A stretch of DNA of 64,000 bases, taken from contig NZ_JACHMP010000001.1 in NCBI RefSeq assembly GCF_014204985.1, forward strand, positions 5,208,001-5,272,000, read 5' to 3'. The DNA comes from Streptosporangium becharense (GTDB lineage: Bacteria; Actinomycetota; Actinomycetes; Streptosporangiales; Streptosporangiaceae). How positions within the stretch are numbered: the first letter of the stretch is position 1; each line of letters opens with the position of its first letter. The notes beneath the pieces are model-generated. The model was not told where the DNA came from. It was given only the letters and a program-made list of their open reading frames with translations, and ran no database searches. Shown piece after piece: positions 50,774-58,288 of the stretch. Both the position numbers and the translations under genes were made by a program.

Positions 50774-51252
50774 GACGTTCCCTCCCCGCCGGTCCCCGGG
50801 TTCCCCGACCCGGCCGGCCCGTGGCCGTGGCCATGACTGTGCCCGTGCCCGTGACTGTGCCCGTGACTGTGCCCGTGACCGGGATCCGGACCGCCCGCGG
50901 GGAGGACCCGGTCCCCGGCGCGCAGCGGTGCGTGCTCGTAGCGGCCCTCGTGCGCGATGATCGGCCGCCGGTCACCCGCCAGCTCGGGGTGCCGCTCCTC
51001 CAAGGCGCGGCGGGCCTCGGCGGTCCTCCTGAGCCCGGCGACGTACTCGCGGTCGGCGCCGTAGGTGCCCCGCCACGTCTGCGGCATCATCTCGGCCGGC
51101 GGCGGCGTGGCCGCCCGCCCGCCCAGCCCGAACGCACTCGGGATCTTGCTGGTGGCCGCGCCGCAGTCGGGACAGCCGGGCAGGGGGGCGGTGAAGGACT
51201 GGATGACCTCGAACCGGTGCCCCCGGTGGCAGCGGAGCTCGTAGATGGCCAC
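50770..51252 (-). CDS. FmdB-type zinc-ribbon protein with His-rich tail
   Basis: A 160-residue protein. The N-terminus MAIYELRCHRGHRFEVIQ with CPDCGAATSKIPSAF is the FmdB zinc-ribbon, though the first Cys pair is reduced (one Cys then His where CxxC is usual). The C-terminus is a Gly-His-Ser repeat tract of about 20 residues, encoded by a six-base repeat (50820-50880). It could bind Ni, Zn or Fe. It lies four bases after the transhydrogenase stop and overlaps the FAD/Fe-S gene, so all are translated together. A metal-delivery role to the iron-dependent neighbours is inference. Confidence 0.8.
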   Translation of the reverse strand: MAIYELRCHRGHRFEVIQSFTAPLPGCPDCGAATSKIPSAFGLGGRAATPPPAEMMPQTWRGTYGADREYVAGLRRTAEARRALEERHPELAGDRRPIIAHEGRYEHAPLRAGDRVLPAGGPDPGHGHSHGHSHGHGHSHGHGHGPAGSGNPGTGGEGTS

Positions 51253-51256
51253 GTCG

Positions 51257-52546
51257 TCAACTCCACAGGGTGATGGATCGGGTCAGGATACCGGCGACGT
51301 CGTTCTCGCCGACCGGACGCGGGGCGGTGGCGAGCAGCCGCTGCTGCTTCATCGCCCCCTCCGTGAGCGCCGGGACGTCCGCCTCGGTGTAGCCGACGCC
51401 ACCGATGCCGTCGGGGAGGCCGATGTCCCGCATCAGGTTCGTCAGCACGCCGGGCAGGAACTCCGCGAGGTCATCGGGCCTGTCCGCGGCCGGGTCGAGC
51501 AGTTCGGCCGCCCGCAGGTGCCGCTCGGGCCGCGCCTCGAAGGTGAACCGGAACGCCTCGGGGGCGGTCAGCGCGACGGCCATGCCGTGCGGCACCATCG
51601 GCTCGTCCTGCGGGTAACCCTCGGGACGGAAGTCCTTGACACGCCCGGCGATCGGGTAGGCGTTGGCGTGTGGGATGTGCACGCCCGCGTTGCCGAACCC
51701 GAGTCCGGCGAACGTCGCCGCCAGCGCCATCTGAGCCCTGGCCCCGGCGTCGTCCCCGTGCCGTACGGCGGCGCGGAAGGAGTGCGCGAGCAGCTGCAGA
51801 GCGCGCTCGGACCACATGTCGGCCACCGGGTTCGAGCCGCAGTACGGCACGCGCTCCTCGGGACGTTTGCGCTCGTAGGAGGTGTACGGCCGGGCGGTGT
51901 AGCTCTCCAGGGCGTGGCAGAGGATGTCCATTCCGGCGGCGGCGGTGACCCCGGCGGGCTGGGTCAGCGTCAGGTCGGGGTCGACGACCGCCAGGACCGG
52001 GCGGAGCCGCCCGTGGCTGATCCCGGTCTTGACCTTCAGGTCGAGCACGTCGAGCACGCAGATCGTGGTGCTCTCCGACCCGGTGCCGGTGGTCGTGGGC
52101 ACCGCGACCAGCGGCTTGAGCGGCTGGGACGGGGCCCGGCCGCCGCCCACCGGGGCGTTGAGGTAGTCGGTCAGCTCGCCCGGGTTGGTGGTGAGCAGGT
52201 TGACCGCCTTGGCCGTGTCGATGCTCGACCCGCCGCCGACGGCGACGAAGGCGTCCCACGGGCCGGAGGCGCGCGCGTGGTCGACGGCCGCGAGCATGCT
52301 CCGGTCGGTCGGCTCGACGTGCACGCCGTCGTACACGTGCGCCTCCATGCCGTAGCCCGCGAGCTGGTCGGCGATCCGCTGCGGCGTGCCGGTCGCGGCC
52401 ACCCCGGGGTCGGTGACGACCAGGACGCGGCGGGCGCCGTACTGCCCGAGATCGAAGCCGATCTCGGCGCTGGCGCCGGGGCCGAACTTCAGGGCGGGAG
52501 CGCCGTAGGTGAAGACGGACTCGGGGTCGCCCGGAGCGGTGAACAT
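51257..52546 (-). CDS. Hydroxyacid-oxoacid transhydrogenase, iron-containing ADH family
   Basis: A 429-residue iron-dependent dehydrogenase. The pattern closely follows HOT/ADHFE1, which oxidises 4-hydroxybutyrate to succinic semialdehyde while reducing 2-oxoglutarate to D-2-hydroxyglutarate. Shared phrases are KFGPGASAEIGFDLG, AFVAVGGGSSIDTAKAVNLL, AVPTTTGTGSE, MDILCHALESYTARPY, GSNPVADMW, FAGLGFGNAGVHIPHANAYPI and MVPHGMAVALT. Ordinary short Fe-ADHs lack several of these. AGGAACGAGAG precedes ATG 52546. It sits between a lactonase and an FmdB gene in a four-gene operon. Confidence 0.92.
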   Translation of the reverse strand: MFTAPGDPESVFTYGAPALKFGPGASAEIGFDLGQYGARRVLVVTDPGVAATGTPQRIADQLAGYGMEAHVYDGVHVEPTDRSMLAAVDHARASGPWDAFVAVGGGSSIDTAKAVNLLTTNPGELTDYLNAPVGGGRAPSQPLKPLVAVPTTTGTGSESTTICVLDVLDLKVKTGISHGRLRPVLAVVDPDLTLTQPAGVTAAAGMDILCHALESYTARPYTSYERKRPEERVPYCGSNPVADMWSERALQLLAHSFRAAVRHGDDAGARAQMALAATFAGLGFGNAGVHIPHANAYPIAGRVKDFRPEGYPQDEPMVPHGMAVALTAPEAFRFTFEARPERHLRAAELLDPAADRPDDLAEFLPGVLTNLMRDIGLPDGIGGVGYTEADVPALTEGAMKQQRLLATAPRPVGENDVAGILTRSITLWS

Positions 52547-52578
52547 CTCTCGTTCCTCTCTCACGCGGGGAAGCCCTC

Positions 52579-53379
52579 TCACTCGTAGAAGCCGTGCGGA
52601 GCCGTGCGCATCGAGCGCAGCTGCGCGGCGTCGTGGCCGAAGACCACGTTCGCGGCGGAGCGCTCCGCGATCGAGCGGATCTTCTCGACGGAGGCGTACC
52701 AGGCGCCCAGGTCGTTGACGATCGCGGCCGGGGTGGCGGGCGGGCCGTAGGAGTCGCCCATGTAGACGGCGTCGGAGGTGAAGATCATGGTTCCGGACTC
52801 GGGCAGGTCGACCCGCATGGCCATGGTGCCCGGGGTGTGGCCGGGTGCCTCGATGAGGGTGACCCCCGGCAGGATCTCGGTGTCGCCGGAGACCGTATCG
52901 AAGTCCAGGCCCTCGTAGTCGGCCTTCAGGTGGGCCCCGGTGAACGCGCCGTCGAAGCCGAAGGCGAAGTCCTTCTCCTTGTCGTTGCAGACCAGGCGGG
53001 CGCCGGTGCCGGCGAATGTCCGCACGTTGCCGGCGTGGTCGAAGTGCAGGTGCGAGAGCACCACGTAGTCGAGGTTCTCCGGGCTCACGCCGAGCCGCCC
53101 GAGCTGCGCGTCGAGGTACTGCTCCTCGGAGACCTGGTCGTAGGGGAAGAATTCCTGGAGCCCGGTCGGCACCCAGCGGGTCTCCCAGTCGCGGGGGCAG
53201 CTCGTGTCCCACAGGAGGGTGCCCTCGTCGGTTTCCACGAGGACCGCGTGGGTCGTGCAGGGGTACCACTCGACGGGCTTGTCCCGCTCCGCCCTCGGCC
53301 TGATGCTCCGGCCCGGCTTGAGCAGCAACCAGGTCAGATCACAGCTCATCGCACCGCAGTCGAGTACGTGCAACTTCAT
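52579..53379 (-). CDS. Metallo-beta-lactamase fold lactonase (AttM/BlcC-like)
   Basis: A 266-residue zinc hydrolase of the N-acyl-homoserine lactonase family. The dinuclear zinc motif is VLSHLHFDHAGN (HxHxDH, about residue 115). EAPGHTPGTM supplies a further His, FTSDAVY the bridging Asp, and VVFGHD the last His. AttM/BlcC opens gamma-butyrolactone to 4-hydroxybutyrate, and the transhydrogenase gene follows 32 bases downstream, so this substrate is likely. Quorum-quenching activity is the alternative. ATG 53379 with GGAGGAA upstream is preferred to a longer frame. It heads the operon divergent from GntR. Confidence 0.88.
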   Translation of the reverse strand: MKLHVLDCGAMSCDLTWLLLKPGRSIRPRAERDKPVEWYPCTTHAVLVETDEGTLLWDTSCPRDWETRWVPTGLQEFFPYDQVSEEQYLDAQLGRLGVSPENLDYVVLSHLHFDHAGNVRTFAGTGARLVCNDKEKDFAFGFDGAFTGAHLKADYEGLDFDTVSGDTEILPGVTLIEAPGHTPGTMAMRVDLPESGTMIFTSDAVYMGDSYGPPATPAAIVNDLGAWYASVEKIRSIAERSAANVVFGHDAAQLRSMRTAPHGFYE

Positions 53380-53420
53380 GGCCGTTCCTCCATGTGTTAA
53401 CGCCAGGTTTCCGAAGGTGG

Positions 53421-53442
53421 CATGTAGCATGCTGCATGTCAA
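53421..53442. promoter_or_regulatory. GntR operator candidate CATGTAGCATGCTGCATG overlapping a TTGACA
   Basis: An 18-bp dyad with one mismatched pair lies at 53421-53438 between the divergent lactonase and GntR genes. On the minus strand TTGACA (53442-53437) overlaps its edge, so binding would block the operon promoter. Confidence 0.65.
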
Positions 53443-53507
53443 CTGTGGAAAGTCGCGCTTTCGGTAGGCTCCACAAAGTCGCGTCGGATCCGGAAAGGTC
53501 GCCACAG

Positions 53508-54218
53508 GTGCAAGCTGTCGACGGCACGTCCAGCCTCACGGAACAGGTCTTCGAGGCCGTCCGCGCGGCCATCCACTCCGGTGAGCTGCGTCCGGGAGAG
53601 CTCTACTCCGTGTACCGGCTGGCCGAGGAGCTCAACGTGTCACGCACCCCGGTCCGCGAGGCGATGCTCCGGCTGGCCGAGGCCGGCATGGTGCGGTTCG
53701 AGCGCAGCCGGGGCTTCCGCGTGCTCGGGCGAGACCCCAAGGAGATCGCGGAGGTCTTCCACCTCCGGCTGCTGCTGGAGGTGCCCGCCACCCGGCTCGC
53801 CGTGCGCCGGGCCGGACCCGGCCTCGTCGAGGCGATGCGCGGCGAGCTGGAGGCGATGCGCGCCGCCGCCGGCGACCACGACGAGCCGCGCTTCATGCGG
53901 CACGACCGCGCCTTCCACGAGCTGCTGCTCGTCGCGGGCGCCAACCGCAAGCTCGTCGGCGTCGTCGGCAACCTCCGCGACGCGACGATCACGCTGGGCG
54001 CCTCCACCGTCGACCGCTCCCGGTCGCTGGCGGACATCGCCGAGGAGCACGAGCCCATCCTCGCCGCGCTGGAGGCGGGCGACGCGGACGCGGCGGCCGA
54101 GGCCATGCGCTCCCACGTGGCCCACACGGGAGAGCTCCTGCTCGCCCAGGTCGCCGCCGAGAACGGCGTCGCCGCCGACCCCGAGGACATCGACCTCATC
54201 CTCGGCACCGCCCCGTAG
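53508..54218 (+). CDS. GntR family regulator, FCD subfamily
   Basis: A 236-residue repressor-type protein. The winged helix is QVFEAVRAAIHSGELRPGELYS with VYRLAEELNVSRTPVREAMLRLAEAGMVRFE. The C-terminal FCD domain has HDRAFHELLLVAGANRKL with the metal/ligand His residues. The frame is open from 53394, but GTG 53508 has GGAAAGG upstream and starts at the typical position; ATG 53436 would lie inside the operator. It is divergent from the lactonase/transhydrogenase operon and is its likely repressor, responding to an acid intermediate. Confidence 0.92.
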   Translation: MQAVDGTSSLTEQVFEAVRAAIHSGELRPGELYSVYRLAEELNVSRTPVREAMLRLAEAGMVRFERSRGFRVLGRDPKEIAEVFHLRLLLEVPATRLAVRRAGPGLVEAMRGELEAMRAAAGDHDEPRFMRHDRAFHELLLVAGANRKLVGVVGNLRDATITLGASTVDRSRSLADIAEEHEPILAALEAGDADAAAEAMRSHVAHTGELLLAQVAAENGVAADPEDIDLILGTAP

Positions 54219-54224
54219 GCGGCC

Positions 54225-54282
54225 CGCCCCCGCCCGCCCCGCCCGGCGGTCCCGGCCCGCCCCGCCCGGCGGTCCCGGTCAG
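54225..54282. repeat. 23-bp direct repeat between the convergent GntR and IclR genes
   Basis: The unit cccgcccggcggtcccgg and its flanks occur twice, starting directly beyond the IclR stop codon on the minus strand. Confidence 0.6.
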
Positions 54283-55100
54283 CGGATGCCCTCGGCGCGG
54301 AGCCGCGCGGCGAGCTCCTCGGCGTGCTCGCGCATGATCCGGGCGACGCGCTCCGTCTCCTCGTCGGTCGCGGCGCCGATCGGCAGGGAGCAGCTGATGG
54401 CGTCGGTGGCCGGGATGCGGTACGCCACCGTGACCGCCACGCACCCGATGGAGGGGGTGTTCTCCTCCCGTTCGAGGGAGTAGCCGCGTGCCCGGGTCTC
54501 CTCCAGGTCGGCCATGAGCCCGTCGTAACCGGTGATGGTGTGCTCGGTGAGCCGCGCGAGCGGGGCACCGGGCAGCAGCTGGGCGAGCTCGTCGGCGGCC
54601 CGCTCGGCGAGCAGCGCCTTGCCGAGCGCGGTGGCGTGCGCGGGCAGTTGCCGCCCCACCCGTGACGTCGCCCGGCGCGGCTCGATGGTCTCGCGGGTGG
54701 CCAGGTAGATGACGTTCGCGCCGTCGAGGCGGGCGTAGTGGGTGGTGTAGCCGGTCGCCTCGCCGATGAGCTCCAGCGTGCGGGTCGCGTACGGCAGCGC
54801 CCGGTCGCGGTCGAGGTAGGCGGTGCCGCACAGCAGCGCGTGCGGCCCGACGCCGACCGCCGAGCCGTCGGGGGTCGGTTCGATCCAGCGCATGGCGATG
54901 AGCGTGTGCAGCAGCTGGTGGAGGCTGGAGCGGGGGTATCCGGTGCGTCGCCGCAGCTCCGCGACCGTCACCGGGTCGCGGGCGGTGCCGAGCATCTCCA
55001 TGATGAGGATCGTGCGCTCCGCCGACTTCACCAGTTTGGTCTCGGCCGACGGGTCGATCTGCCCGTCCATCGGGAGGCTGCTGGACGGATCGTGCGTCAT
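54279..55100 (-). CDS. IclR family transcriptional regulator
   Basis: A 273-residue regulator. The winged helix is VKSAERTILIMEMLGTARDPVTVAEL with RTGYPRSSLHQLLHTLIAMRWIE. The effector domain has TGYTTHYARLDGANVIYLATRE and LPAHATALGKALLAERAADEL, standard for IclR. GGAGACCCGCCG precedes the ATG. It lies between the GntR gene (convergent) and the uronate dehydrogenase gene (same strand). Two 20-base direct repeats lie just upstream. It may control the uronate genes; BlcR, the regulator of the butyrolactone operon in Agrobacterium, is also IclR, so the other cluster cannot be excluded. Confidence 0.92.
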   Translation of the reverse strand: MTHDPSSSLPMDGQIDPSAETKLVKSAERTILIMEMLGTARDPVTVAELRRRTGYPRSSLHQLLHTLIAMRWIEPTPDGSAVGVGPHALLCGTAYLDRDRALPYATRTLELIGEATGYTTHYARLDGANVIYLATRETIEPRRATSRVGRQLPAHATALGKALLAERAADELAQLLPGAPLARLTEHTITGYDGLMADLEETRARGYSLEREENTPSIGCVAVTVAYRIPATDAISCSLPIGAATDEETERVARIMREHAEELAARLRAEGIR

Positions 55101-55131
55101 CGGCGGGTCTCCTCGCGAGGGATGCGGCTCT

Positions 55132-55176
55132 GACGTCGGTAGCGTACGGAAGCTTCGACGCCGGTAGCGTACGAAA
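55132..55176. promoter_or_regulatory. Direct repeats GACGYCGGTAGCGTACG upstream of iclR
   Basis: Two near-identical 20-base copies (two differences) lie 25 bases apart at about 55132-55151 and 55157-55176, each containing CGTACG. Same-phase repeats suit cooperative binding by an IclR dimer pair. The remaining bases to 55380 hold a loose ggcggcgggtgccggtg repeat and no gene. Confidence 0.55.
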
Positions 55177-55380
55177 AATCAAGCCGGTGCGAGGCGGCGC
55201 GGTGTGGCCGCGCCGCCGCGGATGTCGCGCGTGGCCGACACCGGCGTGTCCCCGCCGGTGTTTCCGATCGCGTGGCGGCGGCGGGTGCCGGTGTTTTCGG
55301 TCGTGTGGTGGCGGATGCCGCCGGTGTCCCCGCCCGCGTGGTGGCGGCGGGCGTCACCGGGGACCTTCGTGGCCGGCGTG

Positions 55381-56187
55381 TCACCACCGCTGTCCCCGCT
55401 CCCGGCCGGGCTCGCTCCACGGGCCGCCCAGGCGGACGCCGGGGTCCGGCGGCGCGGGCGGTCCGGCGCCTTCGACGGCCGCGGCGAAGTGCTCGGCGTC
55501 GTCGACCGGGACGAATCCGATCGCCTCGCCCGCCGCCGGCGAGACCCAGCGGCGCCGGTTGCGGGAGACGCCCCAGACGATGTGGTGCCCGGGTTCGTCC
55601 CTGGCCAGGCACGCCTCGACCAGGCGTGCCGCGTCGCCGGGGGAGAACCAGGTGGACAGGGAGCGGACGCCGCCCGGGACGGCCTCGACCGTGCCGATGC
55701 GGGCCGAGACGACCGACATGCCGTAGGCGTCGGCGTAGAGGCTGCCCAGGGCCTCGGCGGTCGCCTTGCTCACGCCGTAGAAGGTGTCCGGCCGCGGCGG
55801 GAGCACCGCGTCGCCGCCGGCCTGGGCGGCGGGGACCATGCCGACGGCGTGCGCGGAGCCGGCGAGCAGGACCCGCCGCACGCCGGCCCTGCGGGCGGCC
55901 TCCAGCACGACGTACGTGCCGTGGATGTTGGTCTGGAGGATCTCCGCCCAGGCGCGTTCGTGGCTGTGGCCGCCCAGGTGCACGAGCAGGTCGACGCCCG
56001 CGCAGGCCGACTCCATGGCCTCCGGGTCGGTGATGGAGGCCGCCAGGAACGTCTCGCCGGGCAGGAGCCCGTCCGCCGGCGGCCGGACGTCCAGGAGGCG
56101 GATCTCCCGGTCGGGCCCGGTGAGAAGGGGCCGGATCAGCGAGCCGACCCGGCCCGAGGCCCCGGTCACGAGTAGTCGTCGGGTCAC
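55381..56187 (-). CDS. NAD-dependent epimerase/dehydratase family, uronate dehydrogenase-like
   Basis: A 268-residue short-chain dehydrogenase-type protein. The NAD loop is LVTGASGRVGSLIRPLL and the catalytic YxxxK is FYGVSKATAEALGSLYADAYG. NIHGTYVVLEAARRAGVRRVL and SSAH-like LAGSAHAVG complete the pattern of uronate dehydrogenase, which oxidises glucuronate or galacturonate to the aldarolactone. The KdgD-type and glucarate dehydratase-like genes across the promoter region supply the following steps, which supports the call. It is divergent from the ABC importer. Confidence 0.85.
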   Translation of the reverse strand: MTRRLLVTGASGRVGSLIRPLLTGPDREIRLLDVRPPADGLLPGETFLAASITDPEAMESACAGVDLLVHLGGHSHERAWAEILQTNIHGTYVVLEAARRAGVRRVLLAGSAHAVGMVPAAQAGGDAVLPPRPDTFYGVSKATAEALGSLYADAYGMSVVSARIGTVEAVPGGVRSLSTWFSPGDAARLVEACLARDEPGHHIVWGVSRNRRRWVSPAAGEAIGFVPVDDAEHFAAAVEGAGPPAPPDPGVRLGGPWSEPGRERGQRW

Positions 56188-56241
56188 GTGTTCTCCCTCG
56201 CCGTGGTGTCGGCACGCATATGAGGCGAATGATTAACAGTC

Positions 56242-56271
56242 TTGACATCTCATTGGTGCGATTCATACCGT
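56242..56271 (+). promoter_or_regulatory. Promoter TTGACA-18-TACCGT of the uronate operon
   Basis: TTGACA (56242-56247) and TACCGT (56266-56271) are separated by 18 bases in an AT-richer stretch. It points toward the permease gene 170 bases downstream. Confidence 0.6.
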
Positions 56272-56299
56272 ACCGCATACGTCCACTGACATGAACTGT

Positions 56300-56313
56300 T
56301 TCACATATGTGAA
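56300..56313. promoter_or_regulatory. Palindrome TTCACATATGTGAA
   Basis: A perfect 14-bp dyad lies about 29 bases after the -10 element, in a position where a bound repressor would block transcription. The regulator is unknown; IclR is a candidate. Confidence 0.6.
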
Positions 56314-56440
56314 CAGAAGGTGGCCATGGAACACCGCCCGGCGTGCACGCTCCCGAGCCGGAGATCTCCCGGAGAACGCCGGACGCTCGGACGACGCCGA
56401 GAACCCGCCCACGAGAACACCCACGGAGAGGAGTCACACA

Positions 56441-57409
56441 GTGGCTGCACCCCACGTGACGAACACTGCTTCGGGGGCCGCGACCCGGGACCGGCCTCTC
56501 CCCGACACGGGCGGCCGTTCCGGGCGACCCGGCCGCGAGCCCCACCGGGTGGGAGTCCGGGCACCGTGGTGGTTCGTCGTGCCGGCGATCGCCGTCTACC
56601 TCTTCATCGTCGTCGTCCCCAGCGTCAACGGCGCGTTCTTCTCCTTCACCGACTGGAACGGGCTGAGACCCGACTGGTCCTTCGTCGGCCTGGACAACTT
56701 CAGCGCGGTCCTCGCCGACCGGGCGGCGCAGGACGCCCTGGTCAACACGCTGATCCTGGCCGCCGTGGTGACCGTCCTGCAGAACGCCGCGGGGCTGTTG
56801 CTGGCGCTCGGCGTCAACACCGTGGTGAAGAGCCGTTACGTGCTCCGCGTGATCTTCTTCGCACCCGTCGTGCTCACCCCGCTCGTGGCCGGCTTCGTGT
56901 GGAGCTACCTGCTCTCCCCGAACGGCGCGGTCAACGACGCGCTCACCGGCCTGGGGCTGGGGTCGCTGGCCCACGACTGGCTGGGCGACCCCGACACCGC
57001 GCTCTACGCCATCGCCGCCGAGATCGTCTGGCAGTTCTCCGGCTACTCGATGGTGATCTACCTGGCCGGGTTGCAGGCCATCCCGAGGGAGGTGCTGGAG
57101 GCGGCGACGATCGACGGCGCCGGCCCGTGGAGCAAGTTCCGCAACGTCGTCCTCCCCCTGCTCAACGGGGCGGTCGTCATCAACGTGATGCTCTGCCTCA
57201 TCGGCGGCCTGAAACAGTTCGACCAGGTCATGGCCATGACAGGCGGAGGCCCCGGCACCGCGACGGAGACGACCTCCACGGTCATCTACAAGAGCGCCTT
57301 CACACTGGGCGACTACCCCCTCTCCATCGCCCTCGCCGTCGTCATGACCCTGGTCATCGCGATCCTCGCGGCCGTCCAGTACCGCCTCACGCTCAGGAAG
57401 AGTCACTGA
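56441..57409 (+). CDS. Sugar ABC transporter permease, MalF-like
   Basis: A 322-residue permease with a 40-residue cytoplasmic tail and six helices (first APWWFVVPAIAVYLFIVVVPSV). The EAA motif is REVLEAATIDGAGPWSKFRN with VVLPLLNG. The GTG start has GGAGAGGAG seven bases before it, better than any upstream candidate. Its TGA overlaps the next ATG by one base. It heads the import and degradation operon for an aldonate- or uronate-type sugar. Confidence 0.92.
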   Translation: MAAPHVTNTASGAATRDRPLPDTGGRSGRPGREPHRVGVRAPWWFVVPAIAVYLFIVVVPSVNGAFFSFTDWNGLRPDWSFVGLDNFSAVLADRAAQDALVNTLILAAVVTVLQNAAGLLLALGVNTVVKSRYVLRVIFFAPVVLTPLVAGFVWSYLLSPNGAVNDALTGLGLGSLAHDWLGDPDTALYAIAAEIVWQFSGYSMVIYLAGLQAIPREVLEAATIDGAGPWSKFRNVVLPLLNGAVVINVMLCLIGGLKQFDQVMAMTGGGPGTATETTSTVIYKSAFTLGDYPLSIALAVVMTLVIAILAAVQYRLTLRKSH

Positions 57410-58233
57410 TGCACGCGCGCTACACCTGGCGGACGCTGACGCGGGAAGTCACCCTCATCCTCGTCGCGCTCGTGTTCCTCGTGCCCCTCGTCGGGCTGCT
57501 CAACGTCTCGCTGAAACCGCAGAGCAGCCAGACGAGCGCGCTGGCGTTCGAGTTCCCGCCGACGCTCGACAACTACGTGCAGGCGTGGAACCAGGCCAGC
57601 CTGGGTGCGGCGCTGGCCAACAGCTTCGCCATCACCGCGCTCAGCGTCATCCTGATCGTCGCCTGCTCGGCGCCGGCCGCCTACCCGCTCGCCCGCGTCA
57701 CCCGCGGGTGGTCCCGGTACACCTTCTACTTCCTGATCGGCGGCCTGCTCGTCCCGGGGCAGCTGGCCCTGCTCCCGCTGTACGCGACCATGCGGGACGC
57801 CGGCCTGCTCGGCTCGCTCTGGTCGGTCGTCCTCATCAACGTCGGGCAGCAGATGCCCTTCTCGGTCTTCCTGTACACGATGTTCCTGCGCGAGCTGCCG
57901 CCGGACTACGAGGAGGCCGCGCTGCTGGACGGATGCGGCCCGACGAGGTCGTTCCTGACGGTGGTCTTCCCGCTGCTGCGGCCGGTGACCGGCACCGTGG
58001 TCATCCTCAACGCGGTGGGCATCTGGAACGAGTTCTTCACCCCGCTGCTCTACCTCGGCGGCAGCGACAACACCACCGCACCGGTCGCCATCTACGGCTT
58101 CGTGAGCCAGTACGTGTCACAGTGGCCGCTGATCTTCGCCGGGCTCGTCATCAGCGTCATCCCGATCCTGGTCGTCTACTTCGCGCTCCAGAAGCACATC
58201 ATCAAGGGCTTCGCGGGCGGCCTCAAAGGCTGA
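57409..58233 (+). CDS. Sugar ABC transporter permease, MalG-like
   Basis: A 274-residue six-helix permease. The EAA loop is PDYEEAALLDGCGPTRSFLT with VVFPLLRP. The end is LQKHIIKGFAGGLKG. It begins at the stop of the first permease and is followed 55 bases later by the binding protein. No ATPase is encoded nearby. Confidence 0.92.
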   Translation: MHARYTWRTLTREVTLILVALVFLVPLVGLLNVSLKPQSSQTSALAFEFPPTLDNYVQAWNQASLGAALANSFAITALSVILIVACSAPAAYPLARVTRGWSRYTFYFLIGGLLVPGQLALLPLYATMRDAGLLGSLWSVVLINVGQQMPFSVFLYTMFLRELPPDYEEAALLDGCGPTRSFLTVVFPLLRPVTGTVVILNAVGIWNEFFTPLLYLGGSDNTTAPVAIYGFVSQYVSQWPLIFAGLVISVIPILVVYFALQKHIIKGFAGGLKG

Positions 58234-58288
58234 CGCCCGCCCCCGCCCCACCTCACCCCCCGCCCCACCTCTCCGACTCGGAGGAGCC

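Noticed and set aside
46755-50975. A 1,406-codon open frame on the minus strand overlapping the FAD/Fe-S gene
   Set aside because: It is Arg/Pro/Gly-rich with no domain and mirrors the real gene in another phase; high GC suppresses stop codons.
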